A DNA stretch of 64,000 nucleotides from Ascidia mentula. Taxonomy: Eukaryota > Chordata > Ascidiacea > Phlebobranchia > Ascidiidae. Of this stretch, positions 10,701 through 23,139 are shown one piece after another (position 1 is the first letter of the stretch; every line of letters begins with the position of its first letter). The position numbers and the translations under genes were made by a program. Location of the stretch: assembly GCA_947561715.1 (NCBI GenBank), contig OX387199.1, forward strand, positions 11,475,001 through 11,539,000, read 5' to 3'. A model generated the notes under the pieces. The model saw nothing but the letters and a program-made list of their open reading frames with translations, was not told the origin of the DNA and did no database searches.

Positions 10701-13700
10701 ATGCCTGATACTCAGCTGCAACAAACACCTACACAACTTGTTTTGTCTGTAATTAGTTCTCATCTTAGCCATGGTATAGCCATTCAATTGTTCCATTTTC
10801 CATTTTTCTGTTATAATTTTTGTTGTTTCAGATGCTGGCAGTGAGGAGTCATCATTTTTGGCTTTATATTGGCTTGAATTGGTTTTTGCCATAAATGATT
10901 GGCACAGAAATGTACATTTGCAACACATTGCTGACTTTTTGTTTCAACATGGTTTTATAATTGGTGAACGATGCAACTTGGGGTTTAAGTGAGTTCTGAA
11001 ATCCCATGGGAACTTTTTGAAGTTAAGAACACTAACACATTATTTTATGTTTTAGAACAATGTTGTATCAACAGTTGGTGGAAATGATGTTACATAAACC
11101 AATTACAAATCAAAACATCCACCACTCATCTGTTGTTTCTTCCATCTTGAACCTTATGTCTGGAAGCAATGCCAACCAAATGCCATGTCTTGTAAATTCA
11201 TTTCAACATGGAATAAACATATACTTTAGTTATGCTGCATTGGAAGCTGAAACAAGGTACAGCAAATATAAAACATTTAAAAACTATGTTGAGAGTTATT
11301 TTATCACTCAGATATGAAGATGATAGTGGACTGTGGGTAGCAGTGGTATCAATGCTCCAACATGACGCCAAACTAAACATTGACACTTGTTTCAAGAAGG
11401 TTGCTGCAAAATTAAAACTACCTTACATACCGCAACCTGCAAATCTCTGCCTATATAGGCATGTACAATGATCCAAACATAGAAGTGTGTGGTGATAACT
11501 TTTTTCTTGTTTGTAGGTGGGGTGAGTTAGCACTTCACACTCCCTATGACCACCCTTTGTTGGAAGTTATTTGGCTTAATTTTTTTGTGAGGTTTATTCA
11601 TCTACCACCAAATGGCAAAAGTAGTGTAGGCTACAGGTAACTATTTTTCAAATTTCGTCTGTAGGTGTCCGAATATAAACATCAACTAAGGGACAAAATT
11701 AACATCATTCAATTTGTTTGTAACTGATTCAGGAAAGTTTTATGTAACAGGCATCAGACATTTTATGGTTTATTTGTAGATTCTTTTCAGCAGTTTCTAT
11801 TTTGCCAACATACAACAAATTACGCTTGCAACTGCAAAGTACCTCAGAGTACCATGTAGGTATAATTTCAGGCAGGAGTTCCAAAGATGGTATGAAATCA
11901 CATCATGAAAGGTATTTAAAACTATTCCACCTTGTTTCTCAAAACAATAAATTATTTTCATATGAATAGGTGTGTTCAATTGTATCTATCTTTTAAACTT
12001 TGGCTTGAGGAGCCAAAACTACATGAGGTTAACCTTTACTTGCCATCACTTCCCCCACAGTACAACCCTGATTTGTTGGCATCTGTACGAACCAAACAAC
12101 AAGATGCATTTGACAGTTTTGTTGACTTGTCAAGGTATCCTGTTTGTCTCAAGTAAACATTGATTTTTTTTGAATGTTGTTTTTTTGGCACAATAGAATT
12201 GAAGGTGAGCTCCAAAAGATAAAGAAGGACTTACAACCCAGTGGAAGCACAAAAGTGGACAAAAAAGCTATATCATATAAAAGCTTTGTCACAAGTATTG
12301 TAAGTAAGCAGTTTTTATGAAAATGTCCAACTTATGTTTACAATTTATAATTTTTCAACTGAACAGGATGTTGATCAAAGAATGCAGAAGATTACGCAGT
12401 TGATCAATCAGTTTGAAGAACCAAAACCACTACCTTATGTGGCTGCATACGGAGCCCTCAGTTCACCAGTTGCACTTGGTGATGTTTCCCAAATATGGAA
12501 ATATGAAACTGTTCTTCAAGTAATTGACCTGGTAAGAAGTTTTAATGTTTGTTACTGAAGTTAAGTCATTGGTTTATCTTTTGTTTTAGGACCTTAAAAT
12601 AATATCAAGTTTTGCTGAAGATGTTCTGAAACTACAAAATCGCTTGGGAAAGATTGATGCAGATTATCTTAGCATTCTTCCTAATTTATATCATATGAAG
12701 GTATGTTACTCACAACTCAGTTTAGCCTTGATTATTGACAAATTAATGTTATTTGTAGGACGTAGAATTATGGCAGAAAGTTGAGTGTCAATCTGGATTT
12801 TCTGTGACACACAAATGTTCAGGACCTGCACAAATACGTCTTCGATTTAAAGAAAAAACAATCCATGGCTCCGTCTCACAGGAGTTAAAAGCTAACAGGT
12901 GTGTTTGCTGTTTTATTTGCACAGAGATGTGACTTTAACCTTAGTGGGATTCTACAAAACTTGGAGTATAATGTTGGGGTTTATCATATTTGCAAATGTT
13001 AGGCGTGGCTTGTAGAGAGTAAAACATGCATTTTAATCCAAATAAAAGCTCAAACATATATTAATGAGGTTTGGGAGCAAACTGGCATTACATTAGTTTG
13101 TGAACTTTTTAGAAATTTGTACCAAGAAGCTCTGAATAAGTTCCTTAATGAAGATACTAGTGACGATTTGTGTTTTGCTGCTTTGCACCTTGAAAGTCTT
13201 ATCCATGCATTGGAGGGTAACTCTAACAACCCAACCTTCAAAACTGATGTTACTCTGTAGGTATATTTATGAGAAACTTTACACATGAAACTTAGGCTTC
13301 TATTGTTTATGTAGTTCTGTGCAAGAGGCTGGAACAAAACTATTTTATTTGCTTGCGAACATGTATTCCAAGGAGAGAAAAGTGTGCCACCCTACAAGAC
13401 ATTTGCTTTCTTCCTGCGTGGAAATTCTTGGCCAAGTAATGTATTTTCTTAAGTAAACCAGTAAAAGTTAAAGCAGACTGTTTCCTTTTCAAGCTGTTTA
13501 TCTCCCAGTCAAGTGAACATGCAGAAAACATATTAAATGAGGTTTTAAGTAATCCTGCTTCTTCTGCCTTGTTATCTCCACATTTTGCTCCTGGTGCAAC
13601 ACAGAATGTTTCATTGCAAACACAAATTAACAACTACATACAAATGTATCAACGGGTTATGAAAGTTGTATCAACCAATACTGATGAAGATGCGGATGTT

Positions 13701-16700
13701 CTCTTTGTTCTTTTAACAAAGGTTGTCATGTATTTGTTGTGGCAAATAAATATCAACACATAGTGTTGCCTAACATACAAAGTATATGAAATTTTATAGC
13801 TCTTTCTTTGTAGCTATAGAAAGTGTTTCTTTGTCAAAATGTATTATTTTATTATTGTGCAACAGTTTGAGGTTTCAACATGGCTGGAAGAATTGCAACC
13901 AGCACTGAGTGAGAGACTGGAATTAATGCAACATGTGTTTGTGGGATTGATCAGCTGTAATCTTAGAATAAAACAAAACGACAATCACTTTCAAAACGAC
14001 AGAGAAGACAGGTAAACCTGCATTACAGTTACATTATCTACAGTTTTACAAATTTTGTTACATGAGGTTATGTATTTTTTCAAACAGGGACAAAGATGTT
14101 TTGTACAAAGCTGTTACTCACCAGCCATCCCATACAGCAATGCAAGAAATTTACTTAAATCATTTCACATCAATAATAAAACACAGATTCCCGGAAACGT
14201 TACAACAAGCAGTGGAAAATTTGTTGGAAGGTTAATTGTATTTGTAAACTAATATTATCCCACTATTGAAAAGTTTGTTTTATTTGAATTATTACAGCAA
14301 GCAATGTATTGGGTACATTCAGGTACTTAATGAAATAATACAAAATTATGATGACAATAATATATACCTTGTCTGAAATATTTTTATCAATTTTAAATTA
14401 AACTATACATATTTTTTAAATTTTATTTTAAACTTAATTGTTATTTACCTATTAATATAACTTACAAGAAAGAAATATGAAAATATTATTCATTATAAAA
14501 TATTTCATCTCCATTATGTTTTAGCTTCCTGTTCACATCATGTCCAACCAAATGTGTGGGAAATAGTTTTGTCTGCATCTTTTAATCAAACCTTGACACG
14601 TGACACAGAAAACTGTTCATCTGATTTTAATAAAATGTATTCAACAACTATTGACTGGAACACACTTCTCAAACTGTTTGAGAACTTTACATGGTATTTT
14701 AGAATCCCGATTACAAATCAAGAACATAGGTATATGCAACTCAGAGCGTGTGCTCCATGTGTATCTAATATACATTTATGGATTAGGTGTAGTGAGTTGT
14801 TTTCTAAGTGGCAGAGTTATGTTCCATTGTTGTCAAGAATGTTTTGTTGCCTGGGCCAGACTCTGCTTGTGTTCGTGGAAGAGCACAAAATTTCACATGA
14901 ATATTTTGATGAAAAATTGTCAGCTAACAAACACTGGTGCCCCTTAACAGAAGTGATTCAATTATACCATGTGTGGATTGACCCCATTCAATACAATCCC
15001 ACTGCAGGGTATAGTTACCTGGTTATTTTAGGTGCTAAATTTTGATTAATGTATTGTGACTTATTTATAGGGCATTGTGGCCGTGGAATAACAACGAAGA
15101 AGTTTTGGCAGACTGGATGTACCAGTCTTTGTCAAGTGTGATGGTGGAATTTTGTAAAGGGTCAGTGAGGCCAAATTGTTTAATTAATATTGATGAGAAT
15201 TCTATTTTTGGTTGGTAAACTGTGCAGGGACCAAACATCTTCATCACTGCAGTGTGTGTTTACACACTATGCCCAAATTGTTTTACAATCCAAACATGAA
15301 CTACCCAACTACATTTTTACAAAATATCATAATATGCTGAGTAATCTTCCTTGGAGCAAGTTTATTCCATCACCAGAGAGTTTGGACATTATGGTCCAGG
15401 TAAAATTTTATAAATTTGTTTCTAAAAAAACCTAAATTGCACTTTTTTGTCTCAGATGTGTGAAATCAACTCCAATCTTATTCAAGATTTTTTGTGTATG
15501 GTGGTTTGTGATATTCCATGGACAAGCTTTATGGGGACATACATCTCACCAACTAACTTTCAAAACATTTGGGAGGAAAATTCTGTTAATAGTCGAGTTC
15601 TTGGACAATTGCTTCATGCTATAGTTATTTTAGGTAAACCACTGACAAATGCATCTAAATTTAATGTTCAATAAAAATGGCTTTTGCTTGTGTTAGGTTC
15701 AAAAGAAATTCGAATGACTAAACTCTTGCCAGTATATGATGAAGTGGAACAATTCCCAATACACTTAATTGGAAATGATCAGATTGAATATGTGGCAAAT
15801 TTGGTGTCTGACCACTATAATTGGCCAAGCATATTTCTTCCACAACCACTGCAATCTAAAAAAGATGTCCATCATCAAGTATTTAGGCTGCTAAAATTAA
15901 TTTGCAGATTGCCTCTTGTTAGTGAAGAAAGAGTGAAGGTAAATGTGATATTTTGTTCGAAAATTTGGTATTTTCAAATCATTGAAGCATATTTTACATA
16001 TATTTGTAACATGTCTACCGTGAAAAACAAAACATGTGAAATTTAATTTTGCACAGGCATCAGATGGAAGAATGTTGGTACCAGCATTAGTTGCAAATGA
16101 TGTCCTTAAACAACAATCATATGTTCGGTGTGTGGGAAGACTCCTTCAAAAAAGCAAACCGGATGAATTTGGTTGTGTTTCGGAAATGTGTCAACGTTTA
16201 ACAAGATTTGTTGAAATTACAATGGAAAGTGTAGAAATGGCTGCAGCACATGGTAAACTTATTTGCTCAAGGCTGCAATCAAAATGGTATTGCTTATGAT
16301 ATTTAATTTTGTGTAAACATGTTTTAAGATATGGATTTACACAATCTGACGTCATTAGTATTCACCATATTCGATTACCTCAATATAATGCCCCCCACAT
16401 TTCAAGAACCAACTCTGCGGGGGTTTATTAACGTTCTTGCAAGGCTACCATTTTGCCAAAACCTTTTGTGTTCAGACAAAATGGGGCCAACGCACATTTC
16501 TGCCCAATGCCAGGTGCTGCATTTATGATGTTCATGTTATATGTACTAATGTCTATCCTTTTGTTCTGTAGGATTGTGTGTATTCAAGGTCAAGGGCATT
16601 ATCCAAAAAAACTTTGTTTGCCTGCTTGGCGGCTTCATGCAGTATTGCTATTTTTCCAGAATTTTCTTGCCAAATTATTGAAGTTTGTATAGAAAGTTAT

Positions 16701-18126
16701 GTCAACAGTGCTACGAGTAAGCAGTTCAATTGTCTGCATTTGGGTTCAGAAATTATCATGTTTTTGTTTCTCAGTTGATGTCCTTGGTGTGTCGTCTTCT
16801 CCTACATGTTTTGTTGATTGTTGGAGTGACATTTTGAAGCTCTTTCAGGTTTCTGCCTATCAAGAGGTAGCAAATTAGTTTATAAACACGAAGCTAACTC
16901 TATATAATCACAAATAATGTATGACCAATAAGCCAATATCATAAGTGAGCTGCAGATAGTTGTGCTCGCTGTTTCGCCAGCTATAGAGCTAAGACCTATC
17001 AGGTCTTATCAATGTAGCTGTTGACTGACGATGGTTTTGTCAGCTATCTAGCCAGACAGTGACTATTCCACTTTGTGGTGACTTTGCAGTTGACATGAAT
17101 CTGTTAGGTCGAAACAGTATACACAACAGTCTGCAGCTCACTAAACACAACTAAGTTCTTCAACAAAAATTATTTTTTATTAGGAGCTGTGTATCCAATG
17201 TAGTAAGCATTCCAGTTTGCTAACACTGCATGCCACCATAATGGATCTAGATGTTATGCCAACCTTTTACCATTTCAAACAAGATCTGCCAGATTGTACA
17301 AATTTAGTGCCACAAGCATTGTTGGACGTAACAAACAAAGTTTTGGAATGGCTGCCACAATGTGCATGTTTGTAAGTTTTTTCAATGCATTGTAGGCATA
17401 ATAATGTATTGAAGTTATGTTACTGCACTTTACAGACGCACAAATGAAGCTAAAATTTTGCTGCTTTTTGACCAGTTTCTTTATGCCTGTTCGCTAATGT
17501 GGCAAGCTGCTTCAAGTAATACAACAAAAGGTAACAACTATTTGATTTGTCATACATTATAAATAATTAACAGATTTGAAACTGTTAACAGATTTTTCAG
17601 ATGGTACTGTTGCAGTTCAGGCAACCAAGTTGCTACCAATTCTAGAAAACTTTTCACTTGACAAAGTGCGAAGTGGATTTTTAGGAACTATTGGGATCGG
17701 GAAACAGTCTGCCTTTTCAACAAGTTGGTGCCTTTTCACTTCAAATGAAAAATTTAGTTTGTTTAAAATATTTTTTTTAGGTTTTCGCCTAGCTGCAAAG
17801 TGTTTAACAATGTTTTTGCATCAGTGGCATGCAAGGGTATATCCCATATCAACTGACTACATTGAAATAGCCGAAAAGGTATAGAAACATTTTTAAACAT
17901 CTACTCAGTAAACTCACCACGATCTTTTTAGGCATTTCAATCGATCAAAAACCTACCACAGACCAACAAACAGTATGCTGACCTGGTACCTTTTATTGAT
18001 GAAATCTGTGATTTCATGGAAAATCAAAATCAGGGCAATTTGAAAGATTATCGCAAACTTTTATCAATTTTCATTAAAGCACATTATAATGGTGTTTTGT
18101 TTTTGCATCACTTAATAGAAGTCTGA
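4798..18126 (+). CDS. EPG5: EPG5, Rab7-effector tether for autophagosome-lysosome fusion
   Basis: Large cytosolic protein that in animals binds Rab7 and LC3 on late endosomes and promotes SNARE-driven fusion with autophagosomes. I infer about 53 coding exons, ATG at 4798 and TGA at 18124-18126, joining to about 2,580 residues with consistent phase; human EPG5 is 2,579. Landmarks matching human along its length: the N-terminus MEAV..PKKVKKK; IIYPSLERS; YSLERLQLEFDEF (exon from 8675); PFGSMSLRAIETLYLLM; DVPFHLWKP; LKLPYIPQPANLCLYRWGELALHTPYDHPLL across the 11458/11517 junction; ASNVWEIV-type repeats near 14525; and LGTIGIGKQSAFS near 17690. The fold is largely helical with no catalytic motif. 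One intron (11459-11516) begins with GC. Two small DNA transposons lie in introns. It ends 154 bp from the convergent TTC5 stop. Some small exons may be off by a few bases. Confidence 0.95.
6271..6557. mobile_element. hAT-type MITE in an EPG5 intron
   Basis: A 287-bp non-autonomous element. The left end CAGTGGTTTCCAACC is matched by an imperfect inverted copy at the right end (GTTGGTAATCACTG). It is flanked by a near-perfect 8-bp target duplication, CTATAGCT (6263-6270) and CTATAACT (6558-6565). The end sequence and the 8-bp duplication are both typical of hAT transposons. It has no coding capacity and sits between EPG5 exons ending at 6212 and starting at 6604. Confidence 0.82.
16945..17141. 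mobile_element. PIF/Harbinger-like MITE in an EPG5 intron
   Basis: A 197-bp element whose ends form inverted repeats of about 32 bp (about 26 matches), starting GTGAGCTGCAGA and ending TCTGCAGCTCAC. It is flanked on both sides by TAA (16942-16944 and 17142-17144), a 3-bp duplication as made by PIF/Harbinger elements. It has no coding capacity. It lies in the intron between the EPG5 exons ending at 16866 and starting at 17184, nearly filling it. Confidence 0.78.
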
Positions 18127-18279
18127 GAAATTTTATTTTTTGTGAAACTTTGTGCAATTTTATGCAAGTGTTGTTGTGATTTTTGTGATATTAAACCAGT
18201 TGTGCAATTTTGACACACATTTATTAAATAATATCAACGTTCACACTGCATATTGAAACAACAAAACAGGTAAGAAACA

Positions 18280-19900
18280 CTAATGGTCTGAAGCAGACAT
18301 AGAAGCCTTAACAAACCCACAGTATTCACTTCCCAACGGTCGGCCATTTACAGCAAGAATCATTGGGTTATCAACTCTAATGTTTGAAAATTTAAAAGTT
18401 TGCTCATCAAATGACAAATCGTGATTTGTGAAACATGGTTCGGGTATTGCCACAGTGTCACCAATAATCATGCCTTTGCCCTGGAAAGTCACATGAGAAA
18501 TAGTTATATAATGTAACAATATTAAAAGCAATTTCTTGTTACCTCCGCCAAATTATAAACAGTAACTGCACAACAGTTTTCTTCCTTGTCAATTATTGCA
18601 AATGTAAATGGAACCAAGGTTACACCAGCCATATTGCACACAACCTTTCCAAACACAATCTGTTCAACAAAGGCATTTAATTTAGTTGATTATTTTGAAA
18701 ACAAAAGAACTTTAACACACTTTATCTTTATTGCCACCAACATCCAGAGCTGATAGTGGAACTTGTGTGAAGGATGTTTTGGTATCTATTGTCTGCTTGC
18801 CACCAGGACCTATGTTCATTTTCAAATAAGGGTTACAGTACAATGCTGATTACAACTAAAGCAGCAGTTGCATACCTTGATCACAGTCTTTAAGAGAACT
18901 CAAAAGAGTTTTAATTCTTTTTGTCTTAAGTTTTCCTTTTTTCTGTACAAGGTCAGACACAATTTGAAGATATTTGACTAAATCTTTTGTTTTAGCAACT
19001 GGTTCTTGCCACAAAGGATCCAGCAACACAGCCTTTTTCCATTCCTCCAAAGCAAGAGTGTAATCTTCACCATATCTTAAAGAGTTGCATAAAGTTTAAT
19101 TACTCTTTATGCACATAACAACAATTGGTAAAAGTGAAATACCTGTAGGCTTGGGCACGATTGTAATGAAGATCAGGATTATAAGATGATGCTTTATCAA
19201 CTTTCTCCGCTTGTGAATATGCACTAAGTGACAAGGTTAAAACCTACAAAAATTTATATACATTCTTTCTTATCACAGATCAACATTCCACAAGAAATTT
19301 TTTGTTTGTTTTTGTAATTATCACCTTTGGGTTTTGTTCACTGACAAAAAACATGGCAAGGTATGCATTTCCAAGTATGTACCAAGATGTCCCATCATTT
19401 GTATCCATTTCCACAGAATCTTTTGCATGTTCCACACTTTGAAGTATATTTTTGGCTGTATCCCCCTTTTGCAAAGGTTTTAGTTGCCGCAGTACCATTG
19501 ACAAAGATCGCAGGGACACCTTGTTCTTATTGCGCCGTAGTGCGCCTTCAAAACAGTCTTTAGCTGCAAGGATGTCACCCTTTTTCCAAAATGTTTCACC
19601 AAGCATATTCCACGCTTCAATTAATGATGGATCTCGTTTTACAACTTTTGACAAATGTTCCTCACACTGTTGGCTATATTCAGATAATATGTTTAGACCC
19701 CTTGCAGTTTGTAACAAATATGTCGTTTTGGGGCAATTTGTCTCATAGGCTTTTAAGGTTTCCAACAATTCTTCTACTTTTTCTTGAACCAGTGTCCTTT
19801 TTTTGGAATACAATTCAGCAGCATTGTCACGGAGAAAGTTGTCTTGAAACTGATAAAGTTCATCAACCAAAGATACAACAACTGATGTTGAATCCGCCAT
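18280..19900 (-). CDS. TTC5: TTC5/STRAP, tetratricopeptide-repeat stress and tubulin-autoregulation factor
   Basis: TTC5 is a p300/p53 cofactor and, in vertebrates, binds nascent tubulin at the ribosome to trigger tubulin mRNA decay. Six inferred exons: 19900-19325, 19243-19143, 19075-18876, 18809-18721, 18659-18543 and 18480-18280; about 427 residues (human 440). The N-terminal two thirds carry TPR motifs, with human-like stretches EAWNMLGETFWKKGD, CFEGALRRNKNKVSL.SLSMVLRQL and SWYILGNAYL. The C-terminal part fits the family OB fold (KGMIIGDTVAIPEP, ILAVNGRPLGS). The start is the ATG at 19900. It overlaps nothing and stops 154 bp from the EPG5 stop. Its start lies 152 bp from the divergent POMK start. 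Confidence 0.96.
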
Positions 19901-20052
19901 TGTTGGCAACCTGTAAGCATTTTTTTAAATATAAAATGGATTTTGGTATACACTCTAGCATACCGTAACTGTAATTATAATTTATTTGTAATTAAAATTC
20001 TTACAGTTCACACAAAGAAGGTAAACGGCCTGAGGCAAAACAAATTTAGTAA
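19901..20052. promoter_or_regulatory. Putative bidirectional promoter TTC5 / POMK
   Basis: Only 152 bp separate the two divergent start codons, so both 5' UTRs and core promoters must share or overlap this interval unless untranslated exons lie elsewhere. The interval is AT-rich. I see no TATA box at a convincing distance and no named factor site. Confidence 0.55.
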
Positions 20053-21741
20053 ATGGCTTGTTACTCCTTCATCAGATCAGTAATGATGAGAATAAGAGGC
20101 ATTGTACTGTATATTTTTTTGTTATGCCTAATACTTAGGACCATGGAAAATATTTCAGGTGTGAATATACAAAAAAAATTAACTAACATTGGAAACTTAT
20201 TGTTCGGATCGGTTTTAAACGTAAGGTTGGTTTTTCTGATATGTATATATGTTGAGTAAAGTTATACATACATTAAGGCATAATGTTTTTAAAGCAGACC
20301 AGAGACATCTTCAAGACTATGCAAATATGGTTATTTTCGTATAGACTATATGACAACATGCCATAAATGGCTTGAGTGTTCAGTTATTCAGCAAATGCAT
20401 CAACACAAGAAAAAAGTTGGTGGAGGGATTGGAAAACTGGTAAAAAAAATTGTTTTCTCAGTATACATTTGGTTTGAATACTTTAGCAGACAATCCAAAA
20501 GGAGCAATATATTGGGGCACTTTCATGAAATATTAATGCATTCAGCAGAAGTTTTTATATGTAGAAGTTTAACCTATGCACCATATGTATCCTTTCATAC
20601 ACAGTATATTAGGAACAGCCATCCTCCACATATATAAGTATATATATAATATATATATCGCATACCATGTTTTATTATATTGTACCAAACCAGGTTTACT
20701 TGGTTAAATGGAGAAATGAAGATAGAGTGGCTAGAAATTTGGCTTTAGTTGAAATCCGTGAGAGCAGACTCCATCATCGGTGGATTGTTGAGCGAGTAAA
20801 ATTAGGAATACAAAATTTAATTGGTCTTCAACCCAGCAAGCATGTAATACAGGTATGTTAGTGACATAGCAAACATCTACATTATTCCAATCAACAAAAC
20901 ATTCAGGTTGCTGGCTACTGTCAAAACGGAACTCAACTTTACTTGTTGACTGAACAATGCAATAAGTATGGAAGTTTGGATAAATTTATAAAAACCAATC
21001 CATATGCAAGTATGCCTGTTGTAAAGCGCTTTTCAATGGCAATTCAGATAGTTGAAACCTTTGTCTTTCTTCACCATGAAAGTGGATTGCCGAAAGTACA
21101 CTGTGATTTGCACGACCCAATGCAGGTACAAAAATTTATGACAACCAAAAAATGGAAACTAAGCTTAACATTTTAGGCATTGAGTCAGTTCCTAATTACA
21201 AACACATTTCGAGTTGTTTTAAATGATGTTGATGAAATACCAGTTGATGAAATTTCACGTCAGCATTTTGCTTCATGCAGGTAAGCATACACCTTATTAT
21301 TGAAAAATGGAAATGTTCTTTTTTCTAAAGGTCTCAGTCTGCATTAATTCATAACAAATCTATCCGCTCAAAGTGCAAAAAATGTAATAAAGTTTTGCCT
21401 GTTTTTACAGAGCTGAACCACAATGCAAAATGACGAACAAAGCATTTCTTGCTCCAGAACAAAGGTATAATCCAGATGAATGTAGGAAACAAGATGGTAG
21501 AGTTCCGGCAACAATTAAAGCAGACATTTGGAAAATTCCAGATTTAACCAAATTTTTGTTGATGGAAAATATTAAAGAGTCAATTGAGCAAAACCAAGCA
21601 TTAAATCTTCTCTCTGTGTTGGAAGAGATACACAGTCTTTGCAAATTAGGAAACCCCCAAAAAAGACCTACAGCTAAACAAGTTCTACACAATTATTTGA
21701 AGGTTTTTCACCAACTGCAAGCCAGATTTACCAAATTTTAA
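20053..21741 (+). CDS. POMK: Protein O-mannose kinase (POMK/SGK196)
   Basis: A type II Golgi/ER-membrane kinase that phosphorylates O-mannose on alpha-dystroglycan, needed for laminin-binding glycan assembly. Six inferred exons: 20053-20225, 20298-20439, 20694-20852, 20907-21125, 21177-21280 and 21411-21741; about 375 residues (human 350). A short cytosolic tail precedes one membrane segment (IVLYIFLLCLIL). Then come a Cys-containing stem (CKYGYFRIDY, CHKWLEC), a glycine loop (VGGGIGKLVYLVKW), a catalytic-loop region (VHCDLHDP), NDVDEIP at the DFG-equivalent position, and a C-lobe ending in RPTAKQVL. All of these align in order with human POMK. The first donor (GTTGGT at 20226) was chosen because only it preserves the frame into exon 2. 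Confidence 0.94.
20630..20660. repeat. AT microsatellite
   Basis: A short TA-rich simple repeat in a POMK intron, just upstream of the exon that starts at 20694. Confidence 0.7.
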
Positions 21742-22193
21742 GAGGAATTTGTTACATGTTTAATATATTTTTCACCAGCTTTAACAATTTATTTCTCAAG
21801 GTGTTATGTAGTAATAAATAACAAAGCAATCTATTTTGTGGTTATATTGCAAAATATTACAACAGTATCGTATATTTTTACTGTAATGGATGAAGGAGGA
21901 TGTTGATATTTTATATTGATGTATAAACTTACCTTTATTTCCTTACACGAAAATCTGGCAACACTGTAAATTTTCCTATAATAGTCTAAAAACAAACAAT
22001 AAAAACCAGCGATTTTAAACAACAGCCAACAAATATTTAACACTTCCAATTCCAGGCTTAAAAAATAAGCAACTTAACAAACAAAAATTAAGTACATAAA
22101 TGTAGCTTGGTAGCATTTCATTACATTTATTATGATTTATTGCTGTTGAATTCAGCAGATTTAGGTAAACATATCAGAAATGCTGAAAACAAA
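21742..22193. other. Short 3'-to-3' spacer, POMK / MEIG1
   Basis: The 452 bp between two convergent stop codons holds AT-rich 3' UTR-like sequence with several possible poly(A) signals on both strands. I see nothing else in it. Confidence 0.5.
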
Positions 22194-22478
22194 TTAATAC
22201 TGATACAGTTTGATCTTGTGAACTTCCTTATCTTGGCATTCCCTGGCTTGGTTAAAGTAATAAAAAGTTCCATCCCTCCGCACTAATTTCTTTACATATC
22301 CTGGGTGCTTCGGCCACCTTTCAGCTTCATTTTTAGTTATCAGTTTGTATTCAATTTCATCTCTATATCCAGCTTCTTGAAATCGAAAGGCATTTTCAAC
22401 CTCATCACTCCAATGTTTGGCACGAACCATTGATTTGGGTTTTGGTCCATCTCCTATCATTGTAGCAGCTGAAGCCAT
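22194..22478 (-). CDS. MEIG1: MEIG1, meiosis/spermiogenesis-expressed small protein
   Basis: A 94-residue protein in one uninterrupted coding exon; human MEIG1 is 88. The core is unmistakable: KPKSMVRAKHWSDEVENAFRF, QEAGYRDEIEYK, GYVKKLVRRDGTFYYFN, and the ending ECQDKEVHKIKLYQY. In mammals MEIG1 binds PACRG and delivers cargo along the manchette for sperm tail assembly. Relatives occur across ciliated eukaryotes. The start ATG at 22478 is the first in frame. The gene diverges from PPIL6, another gene associated with motile cilia, across about 1.2 kb. Confidence 0.95.
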   Translation of the reverse strand: MASAATMIGDGPKPKSMVRAKHWSDEVENAFRFQEAGYRDEIEYKLITKNEAERWPKHPGYVKKLVRRDGTFYYFNQARECQDKEVHKIKLYQY

Positions 22479-22740
22479 ATTTCACAAAACTGTAACAGGT
22501 AATTCCTAGTTCCAGAAAAAATATGTATACACAAATTACTTTATTTTTAATACAGACAATTTACCACACACTCTTCTGGAGGTAACAAAAAAATGAAAAC
22601 AGAAAAACCAAGTACACAGTGCAAATATTTTGGCTGTTTGTTTGGATTTACATACATAAGTAGTAATGCTAAATTTATTTTAAGCAACAAAAACTACTAG
22701 ATCATATTATCATAACACTAAGACAGTATCCTCACTGTAA

Positions 22741-23139
22741 AATTCTGAAAAAAGAAACAGTAACAGACAAGTTCTAAACTTGTCATATGCATCACCCATT
22801 GACAATAAAACTGTGCATACACCTTGGAAAAAGCAGCAGATTCATCACGAATTATATCTCAACCTCAATAACAATAAACCGCTAATGTTTATCAGTGACA
22901 TACCTACCCTACCTACAGAGCACAGATTAAGGAAATTGGACGGGCACTTTGCCATGCCATGTACAACAGATCCACAGTGTAGTTACGACTCAAACTGTTT
23001 GCAAGTGCCTAGTGAGTATAGTATTTTACTTTTGATATGCTTGTCCTGTCTCAAAGCTCACACCACGCTCCTTCGTCGATCACGGTTGCCAGGGAATACA
23101 AAAATCCGTTGGATGTTTTGTTTTCAAAATTATGGATAG
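22741..23139 (+). CDS. Unassigned open frame between MEIG1 and PPIL6, possible exon
   Basis: I do not recognise this. A frame open from 22741 gives a reasonably complex polypeptide (including TPWKKQQIHHELY, FISDIPTLPTEHRLRKLDGHF and CTTDPQCSYDSNC). The first in-frame ATG is at 22888. A plausible acceptor lies at about 22760. A donor at about 23016 can be joined in phase to an acceptor at about 23066, extending the product. No 5' exon with an ATG was found, and the interval also has to hold two promoters. It could be part of a small ciliary-type gene, or chance. It was kept because composition and length are above the background of nearby noncoding frames. Confidence 0.25.
   Translation, partial: NSEKRNSNRQVLNLSYASPIDNKTVHTPWKKQQIHHELYLNLNNNKPLMFISDIPTLPTEHRLRKLDGHFAMPCTTDPQCSYDSNCLQVPSEYSILLLICLSCLKAHTTLLRRSRLPGNTKIRWMFCFQNYG

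Noticed and set aside
14299-14325. Extra small EPG5 exon after AG at about 14298
   Set aside because: Joining the exon ending at 14230 directly to 14525 keeps the frame and gives the family-like sequence LLEASCSHH, so the small exon is not needed.
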